Origin: Sphingomonas sp. Leaf32
GTDB lineage: Bacteria; Pseudomonadota; Alphaproteobacteria; Sphingomonadales; Sphingomonadaceae
Reading direction: 5' to 3'
DNA: 64,000 bases
NCBI RefSeq assembly: GCF_001421765.1
Contig: NZ_LMLA01000008.1
Location: 186,906-250,905, forward strand
Shown: piece after piece, positions 1-8,201 of the stretch
How positions within the stretch are numbered: position 1 is the first letter of the stretch
Layout of the letters: every line of letters starts with the position of its first letter
Notes under the pieces: generated by a model
Seen by the model: the letters and a program-made list of their open reading frames with translations, nothing else
Told to the model about the DNA's origin: nothing
Database searches by the model: none
Position numbers and translations under genes: made by a program

Positions 1-245
1 CCGACCGCTCGTTCAGCTTCGAGACGAAGACGCCGCCGGCGACCTATCTCATCAAGCAGGCGATCAACCTGAAGTCGGGTTCGAAGGAACCGGGCAAGGT
101 GAAGGCCGGCAGCATCAAGCGGTCGCAGCTGAGCGAGATCGCCACGATGAAGATGAAGGATCTGAACGCCAACGACATCGACGCGGCGACGAAGATCATC
201 GAAGGTTCGGCCCGCGCGATGGGCCTCGAAGTGGTGGAGGGTTAA
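1..245 (+). CDS. rplK: 50S ribosomal protein L11, C-terminal part (5' end outside window)
   Basis: L11 binds 23S rRNA in the GTPase-associated centre of the large subunit. Only the last 80 residues are present, read in the frame starting at base 3, with the TAA stop at 243-245. The visible part begins [18 protein letters not shown], the typical L11 C-terminal domain opening, and ends with the helix that contains [10 protein letters not shown]. It lies 4 bp before rplA, the usual rplK-rplA order. The identification is firm; only the N-terminal half is missing. Confidence 0.97.
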   Translation, partial: DRSFSFETKTPPATYLIKQAINLKSGSKEPGKVKAGSIKRSQLSEIATMKMKDLNANDIDAATKIIEGSARAMGLEVVEG

Positions 246-249
246 GATA

Positions 250-948
250 GTGGCCAAGCTGACCAAGAAGGCGAAGACCCTCGCCACCGCGATCGATCGC
301 GAAAAGCTGTACGGTGTCGATGAAGCCATCGCGCTTGCCCGCACCCATGCGACCGCCAAGTTCGACGAGACGATCGAAGTCGCGCTGAACCTGGGCGTCG
401 ATCCGCGTCACGCCGACCAGATGGTCCGCGGCGTGGTGACCCTGCCCAAGGGCACCGGCAAGACCGTGCGCGTCGGCGTGTTCGCGCGCGGCGCGAAGGC
501 CGAGGAAGCCACCGCGGCGGGTGCCGATGTGGTGGGTGCCGAGGACCTGATGGACGCGATCCAGGGCGGCAAGATCGACTTCGATCGCTGCATCGCGACC
601 CCGGACATGATGGGTCTGGTCGGTCGTCTCGGCAAGATCCTGGGTCCCAAGGGCCTGATGCCGAACCCGAAGCTGGGCACGGTCACCATGAACGTCGCGG
701 CTGCGGTCGAGGCGGCCAAGGGCGGCCAGGTGGAATACCGCGTCGAAAAGGCCGGCATCATCCATTCGGGCATCGGCAAGGCGTCGTTCTCGGCCGCTGA
801 TCTCCGCGAAAACTTCGACGCACTGGTCGATGCGGTGGTGAAGGCCAAGCCGTCGGGCGCCAAGGGCAAGTATGTCCGCAAGGTTGCGGTCAGCTCGTCG
901 ATGGGCCCGGGGATCAAGGTCGACACGGCCGAGGTCGCAGGCGCGTAA
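250..948 (+). CDS. rplA: 50S ribosomal protein L1
   Basis: L1 builds the L1 stalk of the large subunit and in many bacteria represses its own operon. The protein has 232 residues, the normal length, and carries the L1 signature [15 protein letters not shown] near residue 130 and the C-terminal [11 protein letters not shown]. Translation starts at a GTG four bases after the rplK stop, preceded by the GGAGG of the rplK end (236-240). Unlike the common alphaproteobacterial layout, rplJ-rplL do not follow: the next gene is on the other strand after a terminator, so this transcription unit ends here. Confidence 0.97.
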   Translation: MAKLTKKAKTLATAIDREKLYGVDEAIALARTHATAKFDETIEVALNLGVDPRHADQMVRGVVTLPKGTGKTVRVGVFARGAKAEEATAAGADVVGAEDLMDAIQGGKIDFDRCIATPDMMGLVGRLGKILGPKGLMPNPKLGTVTMNVAAAVEAAKGGQVEYRVEKAGIIHSGIGKASFSAADLRENFDALVDAVVKAKPSGAKGKYVRKVAVSSSMGPGIKVDTAEVAGA

Positions 949-1053
949 GCGCCGACGCCGTGCCGCAGGGCACGGCCCGAGGCCGGCCGGCGGGGGCGCA
1001 AGCTCCCGACCGACGACGCGGGATTTACTCCCGCGTCGGCCGACAAGAAAACA
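949..1053 (+). promoter_or_regulatory. Structured rplA 3' region, possibly a relic of an rplJ leader
   Basis: Two clear hairpins stand between the rplA stop and its terminator: a 7-bp stem CCGTGCC/GGCACGG near 958-975, and a perfect 9-bp stem CGACGCGGG/CCCGCGTCG with loop ATTTACT near 1015-1040. In relatives this position often holds the L10 leader that precedes rplJ, but no rplJ follows here. Calling it a leader relic is inference; the hairpins are seen directly. Confidence 0.3.
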
Positions 1054-1088
1054 GGGGTCGGAGGCTTTGCGCTTCCGGCCCCTTTTTC
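1054..1088 (+). terminator. Intrinsic terminator of rplK-rplA
   Basis: An 11-bp stem (GGGGTCGGAGG with CTTCCGGCCCC, two wobble pairs) and a 7-base loop CTTTGCG are followed at once by TTTTTCTT. This is a textbook intrinsic terminator. Confidence 0.9.
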
Positions 1089-1112
1089 TTGGGTCACGGC
1101 TGGAGCCGGCAG

Positions 1113-1152
1113 CACCCGACACAATGGATCCCGGCCTTCGCCGGGATGACGG
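1113..1152. repeat. Palindromic repeat type B, single arm
   Basis: The palindrome ATCCCGGCCTTCGCCGGGAT is followed by GACGG and preceded by CACCCGACACAATGG. The flank beyond the palindrome recurs at 44431-44470 in inverted orientation, so the unit is longer than the palindrome itself. Here it lies between the rplA terminator and the 3' end of the deaminase gene. Confidence 0.85.
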
Positions 1153-1183
1153 TGGTGGTAGGAGTAACCTGCGCCACTCCCCT

Positions 1184-1678
1184 TCAGATATTCCCCTGTT
1201 CCTCCTCCGGAACATCGTCGTCGGGACCGTAATAGAGCGCCGCGCATTCGTCGCGCAGGCAGCCGCCCTCGATCACGATGTCGTCGCGGTACGCATCGGC
1301 GATGAAGGTCAGCGTGTCGATGTGGCGGTCCTCGAAATACATGGCGTGGACGTCGGCGCGGCCGGCGCCATAGACGACGCGGGCGACCTTCGACCAGATC
1401 GTGGCCATGGTGCACATGCCGCAGGGCTGGAGCGTGGAGTAGAGCGTCGCGCCGCGCAACTCCATGTCGCCTTCGCTCTCGCAGGCGCGGCGGATCGCCA
1501 TCATCTCGGCATGGGCGGTGGCGTCGGGCAACACGTCCGTCTGGTTGGGTTCGGCGGAGAGGACGCGATCGCCGCGGACGATGATCGATCCGAGCGGCGA
1601 GCAGGAGGGGTCGTCGCCCTTGGTCCGGGCGATGGCGATCGCCTGTCGCATCCAGTGTTCGTCTTGGCGGCTCAGCAT
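1184..1678 (-). CDS. Nucleoside/base deaminase, cytidine deaminase superfamily
   Basis: A zinc-dependent deaminase of 164 residues. The metal site is visible as HAE (His56 as ligand, Glu58 as proton shuttle) and PCGMC (Cys86 and Cys89). The second motif reads TLQPCGMCTMA rather than the EPCxMCxGA of tRNA deaminase TadA, so a free nucleoside or base (guanine, cytosine or similar) is the more likely substrate; the exact one cannot be read from sequence. The start at 1678 was preferred over an in-frame ATG ten codons upstream because AAGGGA stands 8 bases before it. It follows the WalW-like gene on the same strand after 45 bp. Confidence 0.85.
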   Translation of the reverse strand: MLSRQDEHWMRQAIAIARTKGDDPSCSPLGSIIVRGDRVLSAEPNQTDVLPDATAHAEMMAIRRACESEGDMELRGATLYSTLQPCGMCTMATIWSKVARVVYGAGRADVHAMYFEDRHIDTLTFIADAYRDDIVIEGGCLRDECAALYYGPDDDVPEEEQGNI

Positions 1679-1723
1679 CGGCAATTCCCTTCGCGGGACC
1701 GAACGCACCGTGCGCGCGAAGGA

Positions 1724-2713
1724 TCAGTCGGCGGCGGCGAGGATGTCGTCGCTCGATGCCGGCGCTACGTCCAGCCGCGCGAGCAACGCCAGCACCGCGC
1801 CCCACCAGCGCCAGAAGGCGGCGAGGTCGGCGGCGTCGCGGACATAGGGGGTGTGGCCGGGGACGAGGCTGGGCGAGTGATAGGCGAAGTTGAGGACGCG
1901 CGTCCCCTCCCCCACCGCCACCCGGATCGCCTCCAGCACATCCGCCAGCGGCATATCCTCGGGCGTGAGCGCGACGCGGTGGAGCAGGCCGGTCCGGGCC
2001 AGGATGCCGCGCCCGCGTGGAATACGGCCGGCGGCGCGGTAGAGCGCCCCGCCGCCCCGCCGCAGCCGCCCGGTAAAGACCGTGGTCAGCGGCAATTCGA
2101 CGATGCCGCCATCGGGGCCGGTGCGGAAGGCATGGTTGGCGATGGCGCGATAGTCCGGCCCGCCCTGCGCGCCATAGTCGTAGCGGGCGCGCATCGAGCT
2201 ATCGAGCCGGTAGCCGCGTTCCGCCAACAGCTTGAGCGTATTGGGACCAAGGCCATAGCGGCCGGCGCGATAGACGGTCGGGCGGGTGCCGGCGAGCTTG
2301 GTCAGCGCGTCGGTCAGCCGATCGAGCTTCGCCGCCTCCAGCACGCGGGGCAGGTTGCCGGCAAAGCTGCTATGCGCCGACAAGGTTTCGTCGAAGGGCG
2401 GGTTCACCCATGGGTGGAGCTGCGCGCCGATGGTCGCGTCGCCCTGCGCCAGCACGGCACGCAGCGCGTCGACGGCGGCGGGATCGGTCGCGACCGGATA
2501 ATCGACCAGATAGCAGCTGCGCACCCCCATGCCGGCCATCCGGGCATGGGCGCCGGGCAAGGCGGCGGTGGTCGCCACGCCCCAGCCATCGTGGCGGAAG
2601 GGCGCGCGCCAGTCGAATTCCTCCTCGGTATCGACGAACACCGTGAAGCGCGTCCCGAAGCCGTCGCGCCAGACCACCGGCCGGCCATCGGCGGGCCGAA
2701 ACGGGGGAGTCAC
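1724..2713 (-). CDS. WalW-like polysaccharide deacetylase family protein
   Basis: A 329-residue protein of the NodB/polysaccharide deacetylase fold, of the type often named WalW in sphingomonads. Visible motifs are FTVFVDTEEEFDW, whose Asp28 corresponds to the first metal or catalytic aspartate, QLHPWVNPP around His100, and NFAYHSPSL near the C-terminus. There is no signal peptide, so it may act in the cytoplasm. Its ATG overlaps the stop of the histidine kinase by 4 bp (2710-2713), so the two are translationally coupled. A second deacetylase-like protein is at 24332. The substrate is unknown; a role in exopolysaccharide metabolism is inferred. Confidence 0.8.
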   Translation of the reverse strand: MTPPFRPADGRPVVWRDGFGTRFTVFVDTEEEFDWRAPFRHDGWGVATTAALPGAHARMAGMGVRSCYLVDYPVATDPAAVDALRAVLAQGDATIGAQLHPWVNPPFDETLSAHSSFAGNLPRVLEAAKLDRLTDALTKLAGTRPTVYRAGRYGLGPNTLKLLAERGYRLDSSMRARYDYGAQGGPDYRAIANHAFRTGPDGGIVELPLTTVFTGRLRRGGGALYRAAGRIPRGRGILARTGLLHRVALTPEDMPLADVLEAIRVAVGEGTRVLNFAYHSPSLVPGHTPYVRDAADLAAFWRWWGAVLALLARLDVAPASSDDILAAAD

Positions 2714-4797
2714 CGCTGTTGCGCCTGCCCGACCTCCGCCGCGTCCGCCGCCGGCAGGCGCAGCGTCAGCGTGGCGGTGCCGAAGACGAGCGTACCGCCC
2801 AGTTCGCTGGCAAGGTTGCGGGCGAGGCGCAGGGCAAAGCCGGTGCCGAGCAGCGACTGGTCGCCTTCGTCATCGTCGACGTCGAACACGCTGTCGCCGG
2901 GCCATGCGTCCAGCGCCTGCGGCCGGTCGAGCACGATCGCGATATGCCCGTCTCCCTCCAGCCCCATGCGGACGTAGATCGATTCCTCCGGTTCGCCCGC
3001 AGACACCAGGGTCGCGAGCAGCCGAGCGAGCAGTCGTTCGACCGCGCGGCGATCGCCCGACACCGACAGGTCGGTCGGCTCGATTTCCAGCAACGTGCCG
3101 CGCAAGTCGCACAGCGAGGCGAGGTCGGCGGCGATGACGTCGAGCACCGGGCGCAACGCCACGCTGTCGGCGCGCAGGTCGAGCGCGTCGCCATCGATCC
3201 GCGCGGCGAGGTCGAGGTCGTCGATCACCGCGACCAAATCGCGCGAATGGTTGAGGATCGCCCCGGCGCGGTCGCGATAGACCGGGGGCACGGGGCCGAG
3301 CAGTTGCGCCTCGATCATCTCGGCAAAGCCGGCGATCGCCCCGGCGGGGGTGCGCAGTTCGTGGACGAGCTGGCGCAGTTGCGCGACGCCGGCGTCGCGG
3401 TTGACGACCGGTTCGGCGCGTTCGTCGCGGCGCGGGCGGCGTGCGGTGCCGCGATAGCCGGTGAAACGGCCGGTCGCATGGTCGAAGGCGGGGACGCCCG
3501 ACACGGTCCATTCGCCCGCCGCATCGCTGTCGCCGCCGATCACCAGCCGCGCGTCGCGGAACGGGCTGCGCTGGCGCAGCGCGCCTGCCGCCACGCCGTC
3601 GAAGCGCGCGGTGCCGGGCGCGGCGCCGAAATCAAGCGACAGGCCGATTAGCGGCGCGCGGCTCACCCCCTCCACCCAGCGGATCAGGCCGGCGGCGTCG
3701 GTTTCGAAGCGGAAGCTGTCATGCGTGCCCGTTATGGGCGGCGGCGGCGGGGCGACGTCGCTCGTCCGTTCGAACGCCTCGATCCGGGCCATGACATCGA
3801 CGATGCGGAAGGGGCCGGCCGGGTCGGTGGCGGGGGCGAACAGATCGGCCTGATCGGCGGGGGCGCGTGGTTCGGGTGGCAAATCTGCGGCATCCGCCAC
3901 AGGCGTCACCCCAGCGGAGGCTGGGGTCTCTGTGGGGCGAGTGTCGTCCGATTGCGGCGGGAGATACCAGCCTTCGCCGGGGTGACGCTTGGGGGCAGGC
4001 GTGACGTGGTCAGCGTCCGCCATCGGCGACGGCATGTCCGGCGGCGGGTTTTGCGCCTCCACCACGGACGTCACCCCAGCGGAGGCTGGGGTCTCTGCGA
4101 GGCTGGCGTCGTCCGACTGCGGCGGGAGATCCCAGCCTTCGCTGGGATGACGGTTGGGGGCGAGCGACGATGCGGCGGGCGGGACTTCTTCAGCGTCCGC
4201 CATCGGAGTCGACAGGTTTGGCGCCGGATCTTGCGCCTCTACAACAGCCGCAACCCCAGCGGAGGCTGAGGTTTCTGTGGGGCGGGCGTCGTCCGGTTGC
4301 GGCGATAGACCCCGGCCTTCGCCGGGGTTACGGATGGCGGCAGGTGCGGCTGCATCGCCCGCGGCACTATCGTCGCCCAGCACCAGATCGGTGCCGCCGA
4401 AGCTGTCGAGCGCGCGCTGCACGGCGGGGTCGAGGTCGCGACGGTTGCGGACCACGCCGCGCGCCGCCGAGCCGAGGCGGGGCAGCAGCGCCAGCCAGTC
4501 GTCGACCGACAGCATGGCGCCGCGCAGCACCGGCACCGCCGCTTCGATGACATCGGTCGCCAGCAGGTCGACCAGCGCGGCGGGCGGACGGGCAAATTCA
4601 AGGTCGCGGGCGCTGGCGACGCGGACGGTACGCGGCACGCCGTCGCGCAATTCCCGCAACAGCGCGAGTGCGCGCGAATCGGCGGCGGCACGACCGCGCC
4701 CGATCAGGTCGACCAGCTGCCGCCATGCGGAGGCGCGCGCGCCCTCACTCGTCAGGTCGGCGGCCAAAACCGTTTCGAGGGTATCGTCGAAGCGCAC
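2710..4797 (-). CDS. PAS sensor histidine kinase with a repeat-derived linker
   Basis: A 695-residue soluble histidine kinase without transmembrane segments. The N-terminal ~150 residues are helical and unassigned. Residues ~155-300 are a low-complexity Pro/Ala/Asp linker made from three copies of a palindromic DNA repeat (motif RHPGEGWDLPPQSDD, then ETPASAGVT). A PAS-like domain follows (WTVSGVPAFDHATGRFTGY). The dimerisation helix has the phosphoacceptor in HELRTP (His479), and the ATPase domain ends with GTGFALRLARNLASELGG. The N box is degenerate, so catalytic competence needs testing. No response regulator is adjacent; the gene is coupled to the WalW-like gene behind it. The lrp-type gene is divergent. 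Confidence 0.85.
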   Translation of the reverse strand: MRFDDTLETVLAADLTSEGARASAWRQLVDLIGRGRAAADSRALALLRELRDGVPRTVRVASARDLEFARPPAALVDLLATDVIEAAVPVLRGAMLSVDDWLALLPRLGSAARGVVRNRRDLDPAVQRALDSFGGTDLVLGDDSAAGDAAAPAAIRNPGEGRGLSPQPDDARPTETSASAGVAAVVEAQDPAPNLSTPMADAEEVPPAASSLAPNRHPSEGWDLPPQSDDASLAETPASAGVTSVVEAQNPPPDMPSPMADADHVTPAPKRHPGEGWYLPPQSDDTRPTETPASAGVTPVADAADLPPEPRAPADQADLFAPATDPAGPFRIVDVMARIEAFERTSDVAPPPPPITGTHDSFRFETDAAGLIRWVEGVSRAPLIGLSLDFGAAPGTARFDGVAAGALRQRSPFRDARLVIGGDSDAAGEWTVSGVPAFDHATGRFTGYRGTARRPRRDERAEPVVNRDAGVAQLRQLVHELRTPAGAIAGFAEMIEAQLLGPVPPVYRDRAGAILNHSRDLVAVIDDLDLAARIDGDALDLRADSVALRPVLDVIAADLASLCDLRGTLLEIEPTDLSVSGDRRAVERLLARLLATLVSAGEPEESIYVRMGLEGDGHIAIVLDRPQALDAWPGDSVFDVDDDEGDQSLLGTGFALRLARNLASELGGTLVFGTATLTLRLPAADAAEVGQAQQR
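3905..4331. repeat. Three in-frame copies of palindromic repeat type C inside a gene
   Basis: Each ~83-bp copy begins with a (G)TCACCCCAGCGGAGGCTGG-like arm, at 3905, 4070 and 4250, and ends with an inverted CCAGCCTTCG-type arm. Spacing is 165 and 180 bp, both multiples of three. The spacers are related too (shared CAGCGTCCGCCATCGG), so the block grew by duplication of a repeat plus its flank. It encodes residues ~155-300 of the histidine kinase. The same element family is intergenic at 18011 and 23311. Confidence 0.9.
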
Positions 4798-4975
4798 CGG
4801 ATTCCCGTCACTCGCACCCTCGCGAAGCCGGGATGCCCACGACCCTTAACCCCGACACCGTTAATACGGAACTGCCCATTTTCGGTACGTCGCAATGTGG
4901 GACAATTGCGCTTCCGCGTAATTTTATAATGCTGTAGGCAGGGCGATCATTCGAACCCAATCACGGAACTCACGC

Positions 4976-5446
4976 ATGGCTTTCGATCGTATCGACCGGC
5001 AAATCCTTGCCCTGTTGCAGGAGGACGGACGGATGACGAACGTCGAACTGGCCGAACGCGTCGGGCTGACCGCGCCGCCCTGCCTGCGCCGCGTGCGCGC
5101 GCTGGAAGAGGCCGGTGCGATCCGCGGCTATCACGCCGCGCTCGATCCGCGACTGCTGGGCTTTACGATCACGGTGTTCGCGCTGGTCAGCCTGAAGAGC
5201 CAGGCGGGCAGCGACCTGGCCGCGTTCGAAGCGCATATCGCGACGATTCCCGAAGTTCGCGAATGCCACATGCTGAACGGAGAAATCGACTTCATCCTGA
5301 AGATCGTGGCCGCCGATCTGGAGACGTTCCAGTCGATGCTGACGACGCAGCTCATCACCGCGCCCAATGTGGCGAGCGTGAAGACGTCGCCGACGGTGCG
5401 CACGTCGAAGGCATTGCCGGGGATTCCGGTTGCGGCGGGGGAGTGA
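4976..5446 (+). CDS. Lrp/AsnC family transcriptional regulator
   Basis: 156 residues, the usual size. Residues 1-60 form the winged HTH (DRIDRQILALLQEDGRMTNV, then ELAERVGLTAPPCLRRVRAL), and the rest is the RAM ligand-binding domain, with the conserved VRECHMLNGEIDFILKI segment. Such proteins are octameric or dimeric DNA-binding regulators that sense amino acids. The ligand is not evident, since no amino-acid gene adjoins. A TATAAT box is at 4925-4930 in the 178-bp divergent gap to the histidine kinase gene, but no good -35 is correctly spaced. The ribosome binding site is weak. Confidence 0.93.
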   Translation: MAFDRIDRQILALLQEDGRMTNVELAERVGLTAPPCLRRVRALEEAGAIRGYHAALDPRLLGFTITVFALVSLKSQAGSDLAAFEAHIATIPEVRECHMLNGEIDFILKIVAADLETFQSMLTTQLITAPNVASVKTSPTVRTSKALPGIPVAAGE

Positions 5447-5498
5447 GGGGACTCCTTCACCCCCGATTTCCCTTCCGTTTGCTGCGAGCGGAGGTTGG

Positions 5499-5585
5499 AG
5501 CCTGTCGAGAACCGTAGTCGAGAAGGGCTTGCCCCAAACGGGGCGTTCTCGACAGACGCTTCTCGACAGGCTCGAAGCTGCTCGA
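5499..5585. repeat. Inverted repeat with GAGCCTGTCGAGAA arms (type F')
   Basis: Arms GAGCCTGTCGAGAA and TTCTCGACAGGCTC surround an inner palindrome GCCCCAAACGGGGC. It fills part of the 500-bp gap between two convergent genes. No coding potential is supported here. Confidence 0.8.
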
Positions 5586-5661
5586 ACCGAACGGGGATGA
5601 GGGGATGCGGTTGAGTATTGAGGAGGCAAGTGCATCCAGAACGCACTTGCCTTCTGCAAAA

Positions 5662-5769
5662 CCGTTCGTGCTGCGTAGGGCTGAGCTTTTCTAAGACCCG
5701 TATCGAAGCACTTGTGCGGTCCTTCGATACGCCCCTTCGACAAGCTCAGTGGCTACTCAGGACGAACGG
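5662..5769. repeat. MITE-like repeat type F, copy 1
   Basis: A 108-bp unit with perfect terminal inverted repeats CCGTTCGT/ACGAACGG and an inner inverted pair CCCGTATCGAAG/CTTCGATACG. A second copy, highly similar by eye, is at 11559-11671 between chvI and chvG. It encodes nothing. Confidence 0.9.
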
Positions 5770-5784
5770 AAATTCAATTCTCGG

Positions 5785-5869
5785 CACCCCGGACTTGATC
5801 CGGGGTCCCGCTTTCTCGCTACCGTCGGCAAGAAGAAGAAGCGGGACCCCGGATCAAGTCCGGGGTGAC
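5785..5869. repeat. Palindromic repeat type A, full inverted pair
   Basis: Two arms, each containing the palindrome CCCCGGACTTGATCCGGGG, face each other around a ~20-bp centre, with TCCCGC/GCGGGA extensions. The pair recurs at 16607-16689, and single arms occur at 15308, 25707 and 41291. It sits between convergent 3' ends. Confidence 0.92.
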
Positions 5870-5894
5870 GTATTTTTCGCGGCGAGCACCCCAC

Positions 5895-5930
5895 AAACGA
5901 AAACGGCCCGGACCATCGCTGGTCCGGGCC
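5895..5930 (-). terminator. Intrinsic terminator of the TPR gene
   Basis: On the minus strand a perfect 11-bp stem GGCCCGGACCA/TGGTCCGGGCC with tetraloop GCGA is followed by GTTTTCGTTT. It lies 24 bp after the stop of the TPR gene. Confidence 0.92.
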
Positions 5931-5953
5931 ACTTCCTTGTTCGGCTCACCCGA

Positions 5954-7258
5954 TCAGTTGTTGCCGGCGACCGGGGTCGAGGCGACGATGCGGGGGTTGT
6001 CGACGTAGAAGGTCCAGAAGCTCGCGATTTCGGCGCGCGGGCCGGTGGTCGCGACCTTGGCCAATGCCGCCTTGGCTTCGGCGGCCTGGCCGGCGCGGGC
6101 ATGGGCGATGCCGATGCGCGTATTCGCTTCGTCGGCGTCGATCCCGCCCTTTTGCAGCGCGAGATTGTACAGCTCGATCGCCTTGGCGTTGTTGCCGGTC
6201 GCCAGATAGACGTTGCCCGCCGCCAGCGCCGCGCGGCCGTTCGGGCCGGACTTGGCGCGGGTTTCCAGCGCGGCGGCCGAACCGTCGGCCTTGATCTGCG
6301 TCTGGGCGGTGGTGCGCACGGTGTTGAAGATCGCGGCCGATGCCGGAATCTTGCCCGATGCGCGCCCTTCGTCGATCACCGCGACGGTTTCATAGGGCAG
6401 GCCGATGTCCTGCGTGGTCTGCACATAATCGCGATAGTCGTTCTGGTCGGCCAGCGACTTGGTATCGCGCATCAGGCGCAGGATGTCGACGCGCGCCTGG
6501 TTGCCCAGCGTCGCGCCCTTGTTGTCGGCGCGGTCGCGGAACAGTGCCAGCACGGTGCGCCAGTTCGCCTGCGTCGGATATTCGGCCAGCTTGCGGCGCG
6601 CCCACTGGCCCGCCTCGACCGGGCGGTTCGACCGGTAGAGCTGCGAAATGGCGAGGTCGTACCAGCCCGGCGGCACCGGCTGCCCGGCGGCCTTGCGTGC
6701 GGCCATCACCTTTTCGAGGCTGGCGAGGCCCTGATCGACCTGCCCCTTCTGGATCGCGATGCTGGCGAGGCGCAGTTCGAGGTCGGGTTCGTTATAGCCG
6801 GCCTGCTTGGCGCGTTCGAAATTCTGCACCGCGACGTCGGTCTGCTTGGTGTCGAGCGCGAGAACGCCGCGGTTGTAATAGAGGCTGCCGCGCTCTTCGG
6901 GCTTCAGCTTCGGGCTGGCGAGCAGTTCGTCGATCGCGGCGGCAAGGCCGGGACGATCGTTCTTCGCCTGCGCGTTCGACACCTTCAACTGGGCGAGGAA
7001 ATAGGCCTCGTCCTGGTTGCCGGCGGTCATCGCCGCCTGCATCGCGGCGATCTGCTGATCGGCGACGGCGTAGTTCTTGGCCTTGATCGCCGCGTCGGCG
7101 GCAAGCGCGGCGGTGCGGAACGCTTCACCGACCTGGATCTGCGGTGCGGCCGGCGCTTCGTCCTTCTTCTTGCGCTGGGCATCGGCCGGCGAAGCGACGG
7201 CCAGGGTCGCACCCATGCCGAGCAGGGCAGCCAGGGCAGCCTTGGAAACGAACGTCAT
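5954..7258 (-). CDS. Periplasmic tetratricopeptide-repeat protein
   Basis: 434 residues with a clear signal peptide (MTFVSKAALAALLGMGATLA, then cleavage after ADA near residue 27), a charged RKKKDE stretch, and many degenerate TPR helices through to the C-terminus (for example GSLYYNRGVLALDTKQTDVA and AKAIELYNLALQKGGID). TPR proteins of this kind act as scaffolds; no partner is indicated. The start at 7258 was chosen over longer in-frame options because it gives the signal peptide and has GGGAG about 11 bases upstream. It is a single-gene unit with its own terminator. Confidence 0.85.
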   Translation of the reverse strand: MTFVSKAALAALLGMGATLAVASPADAQRKKKDEAPAAPQIQVGEAFRTAALAADAAIKAKNYAVADQQIAAMQAAMTAGNQDEAYFLAQLKVSNAQAKNDRPGLAAAIDELLASPKLKPEERGSLYYNRGVLALDTKQTDVAVQNFERAKQAGYNEPDLELRLASIAIQKGQVDQGLASLEKVMAARKAAGQPVPPGWYDLAISQLYRSNRPVEAGQWARRKLAEYPTQANWRTVLALFRDRADNKGATLGNQARVDILRLMRDTKSLADQNDYRDYVQTTQDIGLPYETVAVIDEGRASGKIPASAAIFNTVRTTAQTQIKADGSAAALETRAKSGPNGRAALAAGNVYLATGNNAKAIELYNLALQKGGIDADEANTRIGIAHARAGQAAEAKAALAKVATTGPRAEIASFWTFYVDNPRIVASTPVAGNN

Positions 7259-7451
7259 GCCGTGATTTCTCCCGAAAACTGATGCTGGACTTATACGCCC
7301 GGCAGGCGCGGCCCATCTAGGTCGAACCATGCGTCCGCACAAGCACACGCACGTAACGATGCGTTGCCGGACTTGCGCTGAACGCGCGTTGAACGCATCG
7401 GCTCCCTTCCCCCCTTTGACGTGTCCGGCCCGGGCCGATAGGCGGCACGCG

Positions 7452-8201
7452 ATGATCGCGATCCTGTCCCCCGCCAAGACGCTCGATTATACGAGCACGC
7501 TGCCCGAACTGACGTGGAGCGCGCCGCGTTTTCCGGAGGAAAGCGGGCAGATCGCGCGCGGGGCGGCGCGGCTGGGGGCGAAGAAGCTCGCCGACCTGAT
7601 GCGGATTTCGCCGAAGCTCGCCGCGTTGAACGCCGGGCGCTATCGCGACTTCGACGGGGCGGAGGAGCGGCCGGCGCTGCTGGCGTTCGCGGGCGACGTC
7701 TATACCGGGTTCGATGCCAGGTCGCTGGAGATGTCGCAGTTCGATTTCGCGCAGGATCATGTGCGCATCCTGTCGGGACTGTACGGGCTGTTGCGGCCGC
7801 TGGACGCGATCCGGCCCTACCGGCTGGAGATGGGGACGCGCTGGGCGCCGGGACGGGCGAAGGACCTGTATGCCTTTTGGGGGGACCGGATCGCAGAGTT
7901 GCTCGCGGAGGATGTGCGGGGGAGCGGGTCCGACGTGGTGCTGAACCTCGCCAGCCAGGAATATTGGCATTCGGTGGCGGGCAAGCTGCCGCCTGACGTC
8001 CGGGTGATCGAGGTCGATTTCCGCGAGAACGGGCCGGACGGGCCGCGCTTCGTCAGCTTTCATGCGAAGCGCGCGCGGGGGATGATGGCGCGGTGGATGT
8101 GCGAACATCGCGTGACCGATGTCGCGGCGATGCGGGGGTTCGACAGCGACGGCTACGCGTTTGCGGGGGCCGAGGGGGATCGGTGGACGTTCGTTCGATA
8201 G
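7452..8201 (+). CDS. yaaA: Peroxide stress protein YaaA
   Basis: YaaA (UPF0246/DUF328) binds DNA and lowers intracellular free iron during hydrogen peroxide stress. The 249-residue protein shows the family hallmarks: ILSPAKTLDY at the N-terminus, LSGLYGLLRPLD and PYRLEMGTR in the middle, LYAFWGDRI, NLASQEYW, and FHAKRARGMMARW near the end. Length and motifs are complete. It is transcribed alone, and a type E repeat starts at its stop codon. No OxyR-type site was identified upstream. Confidence 0.93.
   Translation: MIAILSPAKTLDYTSTLPELTWSAPRFPEESGQIARGAARLGAKKLADLMRISPKLAALNAGRYRDFDGAEERPALLAFAGDVYTGFDARSLEMSQFDFAQDHVRILSGLYGLLRPLDAIRPYRLEMGTRWAPGRAKDLYAFWGDRIAELLAEDVRGSGSDVVLNLASQEYWHSVAGKLPPDVRVIEVDFRENGPDGPRFVSFHAKRARGMMARWMCEHRVTDVAAMRGFDSDGYAFAGAEGDRWTFVR

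Noticed and set aside
3905..4331. CRISPR-like array because of regularly spaced repeats
   Set aside because: The spacers are themselves related, the repeats are ~83 bp and coding, and no cas genes are near.
4890..4930. Full sigma70 promoter for the Lrp-type gene based on TATAAT at 4925
   Set aside because: The possible -35 boxes are at 13 or 20 bp spacing, so only the -10 is mentioned in the gene entry.
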